Part shown: positions 35,586 to 44,703 of the stretch, in pieces
Position numbering within the stretch: position 1 is the stretch's first letter
How the letters are laid out: the number at the start of each line of letters is the position of its first letter
NCBI RefSeq assembly: GCF_003014595.1
Contig: NZ_PYGK01000013.1
Location: forward strand, 177,817-241,816
Source of the DNA: Chitinophaga ginsengisoli
Lineage (GTDB): Bacteria; Bacteroidota; Bacteroidia; Chitinophagales; Chitinophagaceae
Direction: 5' to 3'
Length of the DNA: 64,000 bases
Notes under the pieces: generated by a model
Seen by the model: the letters and a program-made list of their open reading frames with translations, nothing else
The model's database searches: none
What the model was told of the DNA's origin: nothing
Program-made: the position numbers and the translations under genes

Positions 35586-36584
35586 CTATATCAGTTTTAA
35601 GATGTCTGCTTTGTCTGTTAAATTAAAATCTCCTTTGACGAATAACTTGGACCAGGCTGCTGCTGCTGCAAAAGAAATGGTCTGCTGTGCATCCATTCCA
35701 CTTACCTGTGCATGTATCAACCCTGCCATAAAACTATCTCCGCTACCCACACGGTCTACCACGTCATTCGTCTCATACTGTTTTGATACCTTCAATTCTC
35801 CTCCTTCATACCAGGTAGCGTAATAGAGATTATGTGTAAATGCATTGGAAAAACGGAAGGTAAACGCAACCTGTTTACAACGGGGATATTTCTCCGTGAT
35901 CTCTTTGGCTACGGATGCAGCTTCTGCAAGGTAGGTGTCTTTCGTGGCGGATTCCAGTGCTACTGTATTTAAAGTAGTATCCAGCATCTGGTGTGCGGCC
36001 CAGATATTACCCATCACCACGTCGCAATATTGTACCAGTTCAGGCATTACAGCGAATGGCTGCTTGCCGTACTGCCACAGCTTACTACGATAGTTCAGAT
36101 CTGTAGATATCTTCAGTCCTTTGCGGGATGCCGCTTCCAGCACTTCTTTACAGATAGCAGCTGTATCTTCATTCAGGGCAGGTGTCAGGGCGCTCCAGTG
36201 AAACCATTCTGCATCTCCCAGCAGGCTGTCCCAATCTACCGAGCCACGTTCCATCTGACTGAAGGATGAATATTTCCTGTCGTACACAACACCTGCATTT
36301 TTCAGGTCTGTGCCCTGTTCCAGGAAATAGATCCCGATACGGTCTCCGCCTTTCAGCATACGGTCTGTCGCTATTCCCAGTCCTTCCAGCTGCTCCAGTA
36401 CCTGTGTAGCGATGCCATTGTCAGGCACTTTGCTGATATAAGACACCGGTGTGCCCCAGCGTGCCAGTGCTGCAGCTACATTCGCTTCTGCACCACCCAC
36501 AAAGAGGGCTGCACTGTTTTTGTTCCACTCCGGTGATAAGCGTAATAATATCTCTCCAAATGAAATTACTTTAACTGGCTTCAT
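35586..36584 (-). CDS. kdgK: 2-keto-3-deoxygluconate kinase, PfkB family
   Basis: A 332-residue sugar kinase that phosphorylates KDG to KDPG. It begins VISFGEILLRLSPEWNKNSA with GGAEANVAAALARWG (the PfkB N-terminal signature) and ends with DVVDRVGSGDSFMAGL, holding the catalytic Asp and anion hole. I use the ATG at 36584 (MKPVKV), which gives a 13-bp gap to uxaC; the longer frame start at 36623 would overlap uxaC and adds a non-conserved tail. Between uxaC and kdgA in the operon. Confidence 0.92.
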   Translation of the reverse strand: MKPVKVISFGEILLRLSPEWNKNSAALFVGGAEANVAAALARWGTPVSYISKVPDNGIATQVLEQLEGLGIATDRMLKGGDRIGIYFLEQGTDLKNAGVVYDRKYSSFSQMERGSVDWDSLLGDAEWFHWSALTPALNEDTAAICKEVLEAASRKGLKISTDLNYRSKLWQYGKQPFAVMPELVQYCDVVMGNIWAAHQMLDTTLNTVALESATKDTYLAEAASVAKEITEKYPRCKQVAFTFRFSNAFTHNLYYATWYEGGELKVSKQYETNDVVDRVGSGDSFMAGLIHAQVSGMDAQQTISFAAAAAWSKLFVKGDFNLTDKADILKLI

Positions 36585-36597
36585 GCGCTTGTAGGGT

Positions 36598-37992
36598 CTA
36601 AAATCCGAAATACGATCTGGCATTATTGTAACTGATGTCCTGCACCATCTTGCCCAGCCATTTGATATCTCCGGGCAGCTCTCCGTTCTCTACATCGTTA
36701 CCTATGAGGTTACACAAAATACGGCGAAAATATTCATGTCGTGAGTAAGAGAGGAAACTTCTTGAATCCGTCAGCATTCCCACAAAGCGGCTCAATAAGC
36801 CCATATTGCTCAGGGCATTCATCTGTTTCTCCATCCCGTCTTTCTGATCGAGGAACCACCAGCCGGAACCGAACTGCATCTTTCCCGGTACGGTACCATC
36901 CTGGAAATTACCTACCATGGTGGCAAATACCTCATTATATGCCGGGTTCAGGTTGTAGACAACCGTCTTCGCCAGTTTATCTTTTTTATCCAGCCTGTCC
37001 AGAAATACAGACATCGCCTGTGCTACCTGCCAGTCCCCGATAGAATCCACACCAGCATCTGCACCGATCTTACTCACCAAACGACTATTATTATTGCGGA
37101 TAGCGCCTACATGGAACTGTTGTACCCAGCCACGCTCATGATTCCACTCACAGATGGTATGCAGGGTACCCGCCTTAAAAGCATCTGCTTCTTCCGCTGT
37201 CAGTGCTTGTCCTTTACGCAGTTTTGCATAGGATGCAGTTAAACTTTCCGCTGTAAAATTGCCTGCATAAAAAGTGCTGATACCGTGATCGGACAAACGT
37301 CCACCGTTCGCATGAAAATAGTCATGCCGGCGGCGTAAGGCATCTATAAATTGCGTATAAGTATCTGTATTAACGCCTGCTGCTGCACCCAGTTTATCAG
37401 CATAAGCATTGAACGCAGCCACATCTTCCACACCTATTGCCCTGTCAGGTCTGAAGGTGGGTAATACACGTACTTTAAAAGCTGATTTGCTGATGGCCTG
37501 ATGATGTTCCAATGAATCACAAGGGTCATCAGTGGTACACAAAGTATCTACTTTAAAATGCTGTAATAATGCCTGGGTGGTCCACTTAGGCAGCTGCTCA
37601 TTGCAATGCCCGTATACAAATTCCGCACTATCCTTGTCGAGTAGTTGCTTTACGCCAAAAGGGTTCAGCAATTCCATATGCGTCCAGTGGTACAGCGGGT
37701 TCCGCATAGTATACGGCACCGTTTCCGCCCACCGTTTGAACTTTGTATAGTCATCCGTATCGCCCGTGATATCCGCCTCTGTTACTCCATTTGCACGCAT
37801 TGCACGCCACTTATAGTGGTCTCCTTTCAGCCACATGGCAGTCAGGTTCTCATATTGACGATTCGCCGCTATTTCATCCGGAGGCAGGTGATTATGATAA
37901 TCGATGATAGGCATCTCTTTTGCATAATCGTGGAATAACTGTTTGGCCGTTTCTGTGCGCAACAGGAAATCAGCATCTAAAAATTGTTTCAT
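36598..37992 (-). CDS. uxaC: Glucuronate/galacturonate isomerase
   Basis: A 464-residue cytosolic isomerase interconverting glucuronate/fructuronate and galacturonate/tagaturonate. Amidohydrolase-fold metal motif IIDYHNHLPP at about residues 30-39; further family stretches are TTDDPCDSLEHH (about 162-173), GNFQDGTVPGKMQFGSGWWF (about 365-384) and LTDSRSFLSYSRHEYFRRIL (about 411-430). Full length. 14 bp downstream of uxaB. Confidence 0.96.
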   Translation of the reverse strand: MKQFLDADFLLRTETAKQLFHDYAKEMPIIDYHNHLPPDEIAANRQYENLTAMWLKGDHYKWRAMRANGVTEADITGDTDDYTKFKRWAETVPYTMRNPLYHWTHMELLNPFGVKQLLDKDSAEFVYGHCNEQLPKWTTQALLQHFKVDTLCTTDDPCDSLEHHQAISKSAFKVRVLPTFRPDRAIGVEDVAAFNAYADKLGAAAGVNTDTYTQFIDALRRRHDYFHANGGRLSDHGISTFYAGNFTAESLTASYAKLRKGQALTAEEADAFKAGTLHTICEWNHERGWVQQFHVGAIRNNNSRLVSKIGADAGVDSIGDWQVAQAMSVFLDRLDKKDKLAKTVVYNLNPAYNEVFATMVGNFQDGTVPGKMQFGSGWWFLDQKDGMEKQMNALSNMGLLSRFVGMLTDSRSFLSYSRHEYFRRILCNLIGNDVENGELPGDIKWLGKMVQDISYNNARSYFGF

Positions 37993-38006
37993 AAACGATC
38001 GGTTCC

Positions 38007-39515
38007 TTATAATACTTTACTGTAGCTGTCTGCATATGTCTTTACGCCCTCCTGTAACATCCCTTGCAGATGTGCGGACACGGTTTCCACAAAACCAGGG
38101 ATCTGCGAAAGGTCGGCCTCCCATAAACGCTTGTCAGCACTGATAGCCTGTACCATTCCCGTAATTGCCTCGCCTCCCCTGCCGGTCACGCCCACCCAGT
38201 ACGCGGCAAAGATGGCGATATTATCGTCTGTGATGCTATAATATTCCGTTCCCCGCAACCCAAAATACTGGCCGTTTTCCTGCTTTTCAGGTCGCAGGAA
38301 CAACAGCATTGCGGCAAAGCCAAGACACATAGAAGCCGGTAAGGCTTTCTGCTGTTCATAATAACGGGTAATGGTACGCACATTCCTTGCATTCATCTTC
38401 ATGCTTTCCTGAAAAGTGATACTCAGCAGCTTATGCGCGATATTCGGATTGGCAAAACGGTCCAGTACATCTTCCGCAAATTCAGGCGCCTGCGGACAGA
38501 TCGCCCTGATCGTCGGCAGGATCTCCTCGATGACCACCGTCCGGAAGAAGGAGCGCATATAGGCATTCTCCATGCATTCAAAAACAGTATTCAATCCGCT
38601 GAGATAACCCAGAGGCACTGATATCGTATGACTTCCATTCAATATTCTGAGTTTCTGTTCCCTGAAAGGTGTAATATCCGGCGCTATCAGCATCCGGGTA
38701 TCCGTCTGATGGAATCCCAGGATCTCCCTCACACGGTCATCTCCTTCAATCGCCCAGAGCAGGTAAGGCTCTGCGTCAATCCATAAGCCGTCGGTGTATC
38801 CCACCTTTGTCTCCAGGGCCGTCAGGTCTTTCGGTTTTCCCGGTACGATCCTGTCCACCAGGGAGCTGCAGAAATGGTTATCAGTCTCTATCCATTGCAG
38901 GAAAGCGGTTGGCAGGCCATTGTATTTTGCCAGCTTCAGCACTATTTCCTTCAGTAACAGCCCGTTATTCACCACCAGTTCCGTTGGTACGACCACAAAG
39001 CCGGTATGCGATGCGCCTTTAAAATACTGGAAACGCTCCCACAACACGGCCAGCAGTTTTCCGGGGAAAGATGCCGGTACTACCCCATCAATCTTCTCCT
39101 CCACATACTGGATCCCCACCTCTGTGGTATTGGATATAATCGTTTGCAGGGCTGGTTGGTGTACTGCATCCAATATTTGTCTCCAATCTGCATTCGATTG
39201 CAGAACACGGCTAATAGAAGCGTTGATTAGCACATCATTCACCAGTTCCCCCTGGGAAACGCCCTTTATATTAGTTGTATATAAGTTGTCCTGCTGGCTG
39301 AACTCTGTTGTATCGCCACCGGTGGACTTCACCACTACAATTCTTCCCTGGTAAACGCCCTTTTTATTGGCTTTATCTACCAGGTAATCCACCAATCCCC
39401 TCAGTAGTACACCTGTGCCGAACTGTAATATTTTCTCGGGATAGTTAAAATAGCTCTCTGACACCCCCAGTTCCGGATGCTTCAATACATGAGCTTTATT
39501 TAAAATAGGTAACAT
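38007..39515 (-). CDS. uxaB: Tagaturonate reductase (altronate oxidoreductase)
   Basis: A 502-residue NADH-dependent polyol dehydrogenase reducing tagaturonate to altronate. The N-terminal nucleotide-binding part has ILQFGTGVLLRGLVDYLVDK; the C-terminal mannitol-dehydrogenase-like domain has KLRILNGSHT and LDRFANPNIAHKLLSIT. I use the ATG at 39515 (MLPILNK), because the 35 preceding codons from 39620 are not like the family. First gene of the uxaB-uxaC-kdgK-kdgA operon. No LacI-type operator is visible in its 179-bp upstream gap, unlike the other three units. Confidence 0.93.
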   Translation of the reverse strand: MLPILNKAHVLKHPELGVSESYFNYPEKILQFGTGVLLRGLVDYLVDKANKKGVYQGRIVVVKSTGGDTTEFSQQDNLYTTNIKGVSQGELVNDVLINASISRVLQSNADWRQILDAVHQPALQTIISNTTEVGIQYVEEKIDGVVPASFPGKLLAVLWERFQYFKGASHTGFVVVPTELVVNNGLLLKEIVLKLAKYNGLPTAFLQWIETDNHFCSSLVDRIVPGKPKDLTALETKVGYTDGLWIDAEPYLLWAIEGDDRVREILGFHQTDTRMLIAPDITPFREQKLRILNGSHTISVPLGYLSGLNTVFECMENAYMRSFFRTVVIEEILPTIRAICPQAPEFAEDVLDRFANPNIAHKLLSITFQESMKMNARNVRTITRYYEQQKALPASMCLGFAAMLLFLRPEKQENGQYFGLRGTEYYSITDDNIAIFAAYWVGVTGRGGEAITGMVQAISADKRLWEADLSQIPGFVETVSAHLQGMLQEGVKTYADSYSKVL

Positions 39516-39666
39516 ATTAGTTTTTTTATTAAACGCAGAACTCTGACCATTAAATATAAAACGAATACTTGACAGTCCATAGCTCTTACCCAATATCGCA
39601 GTAGAATTACTCTTTCCCATTCATGTCATAAAATGACCCCGGAGGAGGTGTCTCGACTAATTTCTG

Positions 39667-39674
39667 TAATTTTG
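39667..39674 (+). promoter_or_regulatory. Candidate -7 box of mnmA
   Basis: TAATTTTG fits the Bacteroidota -7 consensus TAnnTTTG and lies 20 bp before the mnmA ATG. No matching -33 TTTG is seen at the expected distance, so confidence is low. Confidence 0.4.
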
Positions 39675-39694
39675 CGCACTTAATATTTGTAACA

Positions 39695-40798
39695 ATGAGC
39701 AGACATGGTAAGGTTCTGGTAGCGATGAGCGGCGGTATTGATAGTACCGTTACTGCCCTGATGCTCCATGAACAAGGGTATGAAGTGGTGGGAATCACCA
39801 TGAAGACCTGGGATTATGCATCTGCCGGCTCCAGCAAAAAGGAAACCGGGTGCTGCAACCTGGATTCCTTCAATGATGCCCGCGCAGCAGCCGTTCACCA
39901 CGGTTTTCCTCACTTCGTACTGGATATCAGGGACGAATTCGGGGATTTTGTTATTAATAACTTTGTTGACGAATATATAGCAGGCCGCACGCCCAATCCT
40001 TGCGTTCTGTGCAATACCCATATAAAATGGCGCGCGCTGATGAAACGCGCTGATGCCATGGACTGTGCCTTTATTGCAACAGGACACTACGCTCAGATCA
40101 GGGAAGAAGACAGCCGCTTCGTACTCAGCAAAGGTATTGATGACCTGAAAGACCAGAGCTATGTATTGTGGGGCCTCCAGCAGGATGTGCTGGCCCGTAC
40201 TATACTTCCTTTGGGCAAATACCGTAAGACAGAGATCCGCCAGATGGCGTTTGATTTCGGCTACCCGGAACTGGCAAAAAAAGCAGAAAGCTATGAGATC
40301 TGCTTCGTACCGGACAATGACTATCGCGGTTTCCTGAAACGTAAAGTAGATGGCCTGGAAGAAGAGGTCAATGGCGGCAATTTCGTGCTGAGAGACGGCA
40401 CGATCGTCGGTCACCATAAGGGTTACCCCTTCTACACTATCGGACAGCGTAAAGGGCTCGATATTGCCCTGGGACGCCCGGTATTCGTCACCGAGATCAT
40501 CCCCGAAACCAATACCGTCGTACTGGGTAATGAAGATGAACTGAACCGGAATGAAATGACCGTTGCTGGTCTGAACCTGATAAAGTACGACCACATCCCT
40601 GAGGGTATGGAAGCCATCACCAAGATCCGTTATAAAGATAAGGGCGCTCTTAGCAACCTGTATAATGTAGACGGAAAGGTGAAGGTGAACTTCTACGAAC
40701 ACGTGAAAGGTATCGCTCCAGGACAATCAGCTGTTTTCTATGAAGGAGACGATGTGATTGCGGGAGGTATTATACAGAGAAGCATATTACCACAGTAA
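39695..40798 (+). CDS. mnmA: tRNA-specific 2-thiouridylase
   Basis: A 367-residue cytosolic enzyme that thiolates U34 of tRNA-Lys, -Glu and -Gln. The PP-loop is AMSGGIDSTVTA (about 10-21). The nucleophile Cys106 lies in NPCVLCNTHIKW and the partner Cys203 in YEICFVPDND. The C-terminal half contains HHKGYPFYTIGQRKGL and the terminal PGQSAVFYEGD beta-barrel. Complete and monocistronic, with its own terminator. It is divergent from uxaB. Confidence 0.97.
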   Translation: MSRHGKVLVAMSGGIDSTVTALMLHEQGYEVVGITMKTWDYASAGSSKKETGCCNLDSFNDARAAAVHHGFPHFVLDIRDEFGDFVINNFVDEYIAGRTPNPCVLCNTHIKWRALMKRADAMDCAFIATGHYAQIREEDSRFVLSKGIDDLKDQSYVLWGLQQDVLARTILPLGKYRKTEIRQMAFDFGYPELAKKAESYEICFVPDNDYRGFLKRKVDGLEEEVNGGNFVLRDGTIVGHHKGYPFYTIGQRKGLDIALGRPVFVTEIIPETNTVVLGNEDELNRNEMTVAGLNLIKYDHIPEGMEAITKIRYKDKGALSNLYNVDGKVKVNFYEHVKGIAPGQSAVFYEGDDVIAGGIIQRSILPQ

Positions 40799-40820
40799 AA
40801 TGTTGTCATCCAGATATTGA

Positions 40821-40852
40821 AAAGGTGCTTCTTTACCGAAGCACCTTTTTTA
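40821..40852 (+). terminator. Terminator of mnmA
   Basis: AAAGGTGCTTC (40821-40831) pairs perfectly with GAAGCACCTTT (40838-40848), followed by T residues, 22 bp after the stop. Confidence 0.92.
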
Positions 40853-40897
40853 TTGCTATTACAGATTATTTAAGAGCAGATCGAAAGCTCTGAAGCG

Positions 40898-41779
40898 CTA
40901 CCTGTAAGTAATCTTCCTTGTCGTCACCGAGGTCCATTTTTTATCCACTGGCTGTTGTTTCTTAACCGTCCAGTTTCCTTTGTTATCATACGTATATTCT
41001 ATTGTATAACTCAGCACCTTATCCATCTCAGCCGAAAGGCTTTTCCCTGAATCATCCACACGATGATATTCCCATCTTACAAGGTTCCCATGACTATCAT
41101 ATTTTGCGATCACTTTAACATCTGTCATCCCCATAAAATGGAGATACAAGGTAACCAGCCGGTTATTCTCATCATATTCGTATACATATGAACCTCCTTT
41201 ATCGTCCTCACTTAAGAGCGCACGTGTTACAGTTACAATATCTCCTTTTTCATTGATACTGATGCGTTCTATATCCTTACCATCTCCACTCCTGATCAAT
41301 AGGGAATCACCTTTTTTATTATGCTCATACAAATGACGGCTTTCAGTACTAAAAATACGGCTCATTCTTTCAATACGCCTGCCGGCGGCATCATATTTAA
41401 AACTATCAGCACAGTATCTGTTACGGTCGTCCGAACCGATAAGCGCCAATATTCTACCAACAGTATCATACCGGATAGTAAGCGTATCTCTCGACATTCT
41501 TGCAGTAACAGTAGCTATCTGGTGCAGGCGGTGATCTTTAAACAAATACTCTTTCCGCACCGTATCCTTTTTTACATAGCCATCCGTTGCCTTTTTTTCA
41601 TTATAGGTAGCTTCTGAAATACGTGCTACGTCTCCCTCAAATGCCTCTGGATGGAACGCTGTAGTGAAATCGGCGTTCAATACTTTCTCTGTGATCAATA
41701 CTATTCTGTCCACTTCTTTTTCTGACGACGAAGATTTACATGCTGCCAACAATAGTAACAAATACAATACTCTCTTCAT
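40898..41779 (-). CDS. Hypothetical lipoprotein with YD/RHS-like strands
   Basis: A 293-residue lipoprotein (lipobox LAAC, Cys14) followed by a short Ser/Lys linker. The body is a series of beta strands with the pattern Y-x-Y-D-x-x-G or N (FKYDAAGRRIERMSR, YVYEYDENNRLVTLYL, IAKYDSHGNLVRWEYH, IEYTYDNKGNWTVKKQ), like the YD repeats of RHS-type shells but few in number. Function unknown. It is 15 bp downstream of the RNA methyltransferase gene on the same strand. Confidence 0.78.
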   Translation of the reverse strand: MKRVLYLLLLLAACKSSSSEKEVDRIVLITEKVLNADFTTAFHPEAFEGDVARISEATYNEKKATDGYVKKDTVRKEYLFKDHRLHQIATVTARMSRDTLTIRYDTVGRILALIGSDDRNRYCADSFKYDAAGRRIERMSRIFSTESRHLYEHNKKGDSLLIRSGDGKDIERISINEKGDIVTVTRALLSEDDKGGSYVYEYDENNRLVTLYLHFMGMTDVKVIAKYDSHGNLVRWEYHRVDDSGKSLSAEMDKVLSYTIEYTYDNKGNWTVKKQQPVDKKWTSVTTRKITYR

Positions 41780-41794
41780 AAGGTTATAAGGCTA

Positions 41795-42955
41795 TTACTT
41801 TTTTAACATCTTTACGGCAAACATACTATCCGCCCGCTGCTCATATCCAGCTATCACTCCTCCTTCCTGTATCTTCAATCCACTACCCTCTTCCAGGAAT
41901 TTCACCACCTCTTCATTCTCTTTCCGGAATACGGAACAGGTAATATAGATCAGTGTTCCTCCCGGTTTTAACAGTTGCACTACATTCGCAGCGATCTTCT
42001 TTTGCAGTTGCTGATATTCTGTGATCTGCTTTTCACTGAAGAAAGACAGGCTCTCCGGCGTACGTCCCCAGGTACCAGAACCGGAACAGGGTGCATCCAG
42101 GATAATATGGTCGAAGCGCCGGTCTTTGATCACGGATGATGTGACAGGTGCTGTCAGGTCCATCACCACACTCTCGTAATGCCGTATGCCAGCCTCTTTA
42201 AACCGCTGATGCAGGTTTTGGATGATGGAGATCCGTATATCACTTGCCAGCAGTTTTACGCCCGGTTGTTTGTCGAGCAACAGGATCGATTTCCCTCCAC
42301 TGGCGGCACAACTGTCCCACCATTGCTCTCCTGCCTGCGCATTGAATAAGCTACCCACTTTCTGTGACGAGGCGTCCTGTATTTCATACCAGCTCTTATC
42401 AGTGATGATCGTGTCTATTTTCGTACTGTTAGGCAGTGCAATCGTATCTTCTCCCAGCACTTCAAATGACGTGGCAGCCTTTTCCAGCAGGCGTAGTATG
42501 GAGAACTGTTTGTTGTTGCGCGTCCTGATAAACAGGTGCGGCTGTACGAAGAAGGAACGGTTGAAAGCGAGACTATCTATTCCCTCAGATAATTCATTCG
42601 TGAACGGGAATACATCTGTCATTGCTCCATGTCCCAGCAATGATAGTTTCTCGTCAACAGGTAAAGTGATTTTATCATTCAGTTCCGGATGATAGAACCG
42701 TAATATTTCGTTCCCTTCCTGTTCACATAAAAAGGCCCCCAGCAATATTCTTTCAGATGTACTCTTCGCTCCTTTCCAAAGGTGTCCCAGCCGGTAGTAT
42801 TGGTATACCAGCTGAGAGATCTGTCGTCTGTCACGGCTGCCCATGTAAGGATGCTGTTTAAAGAATCCTTTGAGGAAGTGATGTAATGGCAGGGAGCCAT
42901 CGTAAGCGACAATGATCTTCTCTGCAGCAGCTAAATAATTTTCCCAGCGGATCAT
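41795..42955 (-). CDS. RsmB/NOP-family RNA cytosine methyltransferase
   Basis: A 386-residue SAM-dependent enzyme likely to make m5C in rRNA or tRNA. The N-terminal NusB-like part (about 1-140) is followed by the methyltransferase core: CAASGGKSILLLDKQPG (SAM motif I), LDAPCSGSGTWGRTPESL (PCS motif IV) and YITCSVFRKENEEVV (motif VI), so both catalytic cysteines are present. I use the ATG at 42955 (MIRWENY); codons upstream to 43039 run through a strong palindrome and are unlikely to be coding. Exact target cannot be told. Confidence 0.88.
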   Translation of the reverse strand: MIRWENYLAAAEKIIVAYDGSLPLHHFLKGFFKQHPYMGSRDRRQISQLVYQYYRLGHLWKGAKSTSERILLGAFLCEQEGNEILRFYHPELNDKITLPVDEKLSLLGHGAMTDVFPFTNELSEGIDSLAFNRSFFVQPHLFIRTRNNKQFSILRLLEKAATSFEVLGEDTIALPNSTKIDTIITDKSWYEIQDASSQKVGSLFNAQAGEQWWDSCAASGGKSILLLDKQPGVKLLASDIRISIIQNLHQRFKEAGIRHYESVVMDLTAPVTSSVIKDRRFDHIILDAPCSGSGTWGRTPESLSFFSEKQITEYQQLQKKIAANVVQLLKPGGTLIYITCSVFRKENEEVVKFLEEGSGLKIQEGGVIAGYEQRADSMFAVKMLKK

Positions 42956-42985
42956 ATAGCGGTTGATGCGGCGGCTCAAAAATGC

Positions 42986-43034
42986 AAAACGCTTAACGCG
43001 ATTGACAACATGGCAATCAGGCGTTAAGCGTTTC
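42986..43034 (-). terminator. Hairpin between sucB and the RNA methyltransferase gene
   Basis: AAACGCTTAACGC (42987-42999) pairs perfectly with GCGTTAAGCGTTT (43021-43033), extended by GATTG/CAATC. It lies 33 bp after the sucB stop on the minus strand, followed by TTTTGCATTTTT. The stem core AAACGCTTAAC recurs in the guaA terminator at 62355. Confidence 0.75.
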
Positions 43035-43066
43035 CGCAATTATATGCGTTCCGCGTTTAGCGTAAT

Positions 43067-44638
43067 TTACAATTTCAGCAATGCTTTCAGCGGGTCTTTA
43101 CCGAACAGTAACTGCTCAGGACTCTCCAGCATTTCTTTTACACGCACCAGGAAGCTTACAGACTCACGACCGTCAATGATACGGTGGTCGTAGCTCAGCG
43201 CCAGATACATCATCGGACGGATCACTACCTGTCCGTTGACAGCCATCGGGCGCTCCTGGATCTTGTGCATACCTAAGATGGCAGACTGCGGAATGTTAAT
43301 GATCGGAGTACTCATCAATGAACCGAACACGCCTCCGTTGGTGATTGTGAAGGTACCACCGGTCATTTCATCCATGGTGAGTTTATTATCACGGGCTTTG
43401 GTAGCCAGTTCCACCACTTTTTTCTCGATCTGAGCCATATCCAGGCTTTCTGCGTTACGGATCACCGGCACTACCAGCCCTTTCGGTGCTGATACGGCGA
43501 TAGATACGTCGCAGTAGTCGTGGTATACCAGTTCTTCTCCATCAATATATGCATTCACAGAAGGGAATTCCTTCAATGCGAAACAACATGCTTTTGTGAA
43601 GAAGCTCATAAAGCCCAGGTTCACTTCATGCTGTTTCTTGAATACTTCTTTGTATTTAGCGCGCAGCTCCATGATGGCGCTCATATCCACCTCGTTGAAG
43701 GTAGTCAGCATCGCTGTGGTATTCTTAGCTTCCACCAGGCGACGGGATACGGTCTTACGCAGGTTGCTCATCTTCTCGCGACGTTCTCCGCGGGTGAACA
43801 TTTCCTGACCGATAGCCACACCCGGATTCTGGAGTGCTGCAAATACATCATCTTTCATGATCTTGCCATGCGCACCGGTACCCTTGATAGAGGATGGGTC
43901 CACGTGCTTGTCTGCAATTACTGCAGCAGCTACAGGACTAGCCTTCAGATCATTCGGGATAGCAGTCACCGGCGCCTGCTGTGCCTGTGGAGCAGCCTGT
44001 GGTTTTGCAGCAGGAGCAGCCGCAGCGGCTGGCTGTGCTTTACCGGCAGGGCGGCCTACACTGGTATCTATTTTAGCGATAGGATCACCTACCTTTAATA
44101 CGTCTCCTTCTTTACCCAGTGTCTGTAATGCACCGGCTTCTTCGGCGTTCAGTTCGAAAGTAGCTTTCTCAGATTCCAGCTCGCAGATCACTTCATCACG
44201 CTCTACATACTCACCGTCTTTCTTCAGCCATTTGATCAATGTTACTTCACTGATAGATTCACCCACAGTAGGCACTTTCATCTCAATGGTTCCTTTATTT
44301 ACCGCAGGTGCGGCAGGAGCCGCTTCGGCAACAGGAGCAGGTGCAGATGCAGCAGCAACAGGTGCAGCTGCGGCCGGAGCGCTGGCGCCCGCAGGAGCAG
44401 CAGCATCCGTATCAATTGTACAAGCTACATCGCCTACTTTTAAAGTAGCGCCTTCAGGGGCTGCAATTTTTAATACCCCCGCCTTTTCTGCATTCAGTTC
44501 AAAGGTGGCTTTTTCAGATTCCATTTCACAGATCACCTCATCCTGCTGCACATAATCTCCGTCTTTCTTCAACCACTTTGCAATTGTTACCTCGCTAATA
44601 GATTCTCCTACCGTAGGAACTTTGATTTCGATAGCCAT
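43067..44638 (-). CDS. sucB: Dihydrolipoamide succinyltransferase, E2 of 2-oxoglutarate dehydrogenase
   Basis: A 523-residue E2 core enzyme. It has two tandem lipoyl domains (about 2-77 and 119-195), each with the lipoylation loop ESEKATFELNA, joined by Ala/Pro-rich linkers. Then comes a peripheral E1/E3-binding domain (about 228-268, SPVAAAVIADKHVDPSSIKG) and the CoA-acyltransferase domain with the active-site pattern LSYDHRIIDGRESVSFL near the end. I start at 44638 (MAIEIKVP), as the upstream seven codons are non-conserved. It follows sucA by 65 bp. Two lipoyl domains are more than most E2o proteins carry. Confidence 0.95.
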   Translation of the reverse strand: MAIEIKVPTVGESISEVTIAKWLKKDGDYVQQDEVICEMESEKATFELNAEKAGVLKIAAPEGATLKVGDVACTIDTDAAAPAGASAPAAAAPVAAASAPAPVAEAAPAAPAVNKGTIEMKVPTVGESISEVTLIKWLKKDGEYVERDEVICELESEKATFELNAEEAGALQTLGKEGDVLKVGDPIAKIDTSVGRPAGKAQPAAAAAPAAKPQAAPQAQQAPVTAIPNDLKASPVAAAVIADKHVDPSSIKGTGAHGKIMKDDVFAALQNPGVAIGQEMFTRGERREKMSNLRKTVSRRLVEAKNTTAMLTTFNEVDMSAIMELRAKYKEVFKKQHEVNLGFMSFFTKACCFALKEFPSVNAYIDGEELVYHDYCDVSIAVSAPKGLVVPVIRNAESLDMAQIEKKVVELATKARDNKLTMDEMTGGTFTITNGGVFGSLMSTPIINIPQSAILGMHKIQERPMAVNGQVVIRPMMYLALSYDHRIIDGRESVSFLVRVKEMLESPEQLLFGKDPLKALLKL

Positions 44639-44703
44639 ATTTCTAATTTCTGTGTGCAATCAATGTTTAAAAGTGAAATCATTCTTCACTTTATTCTATT
44701 CAT

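Noticed and set aside
39680..40726. 348-codon minus-strand frame
   Set aside because: Antisense to mnmA, whose catalytic residues are all present.
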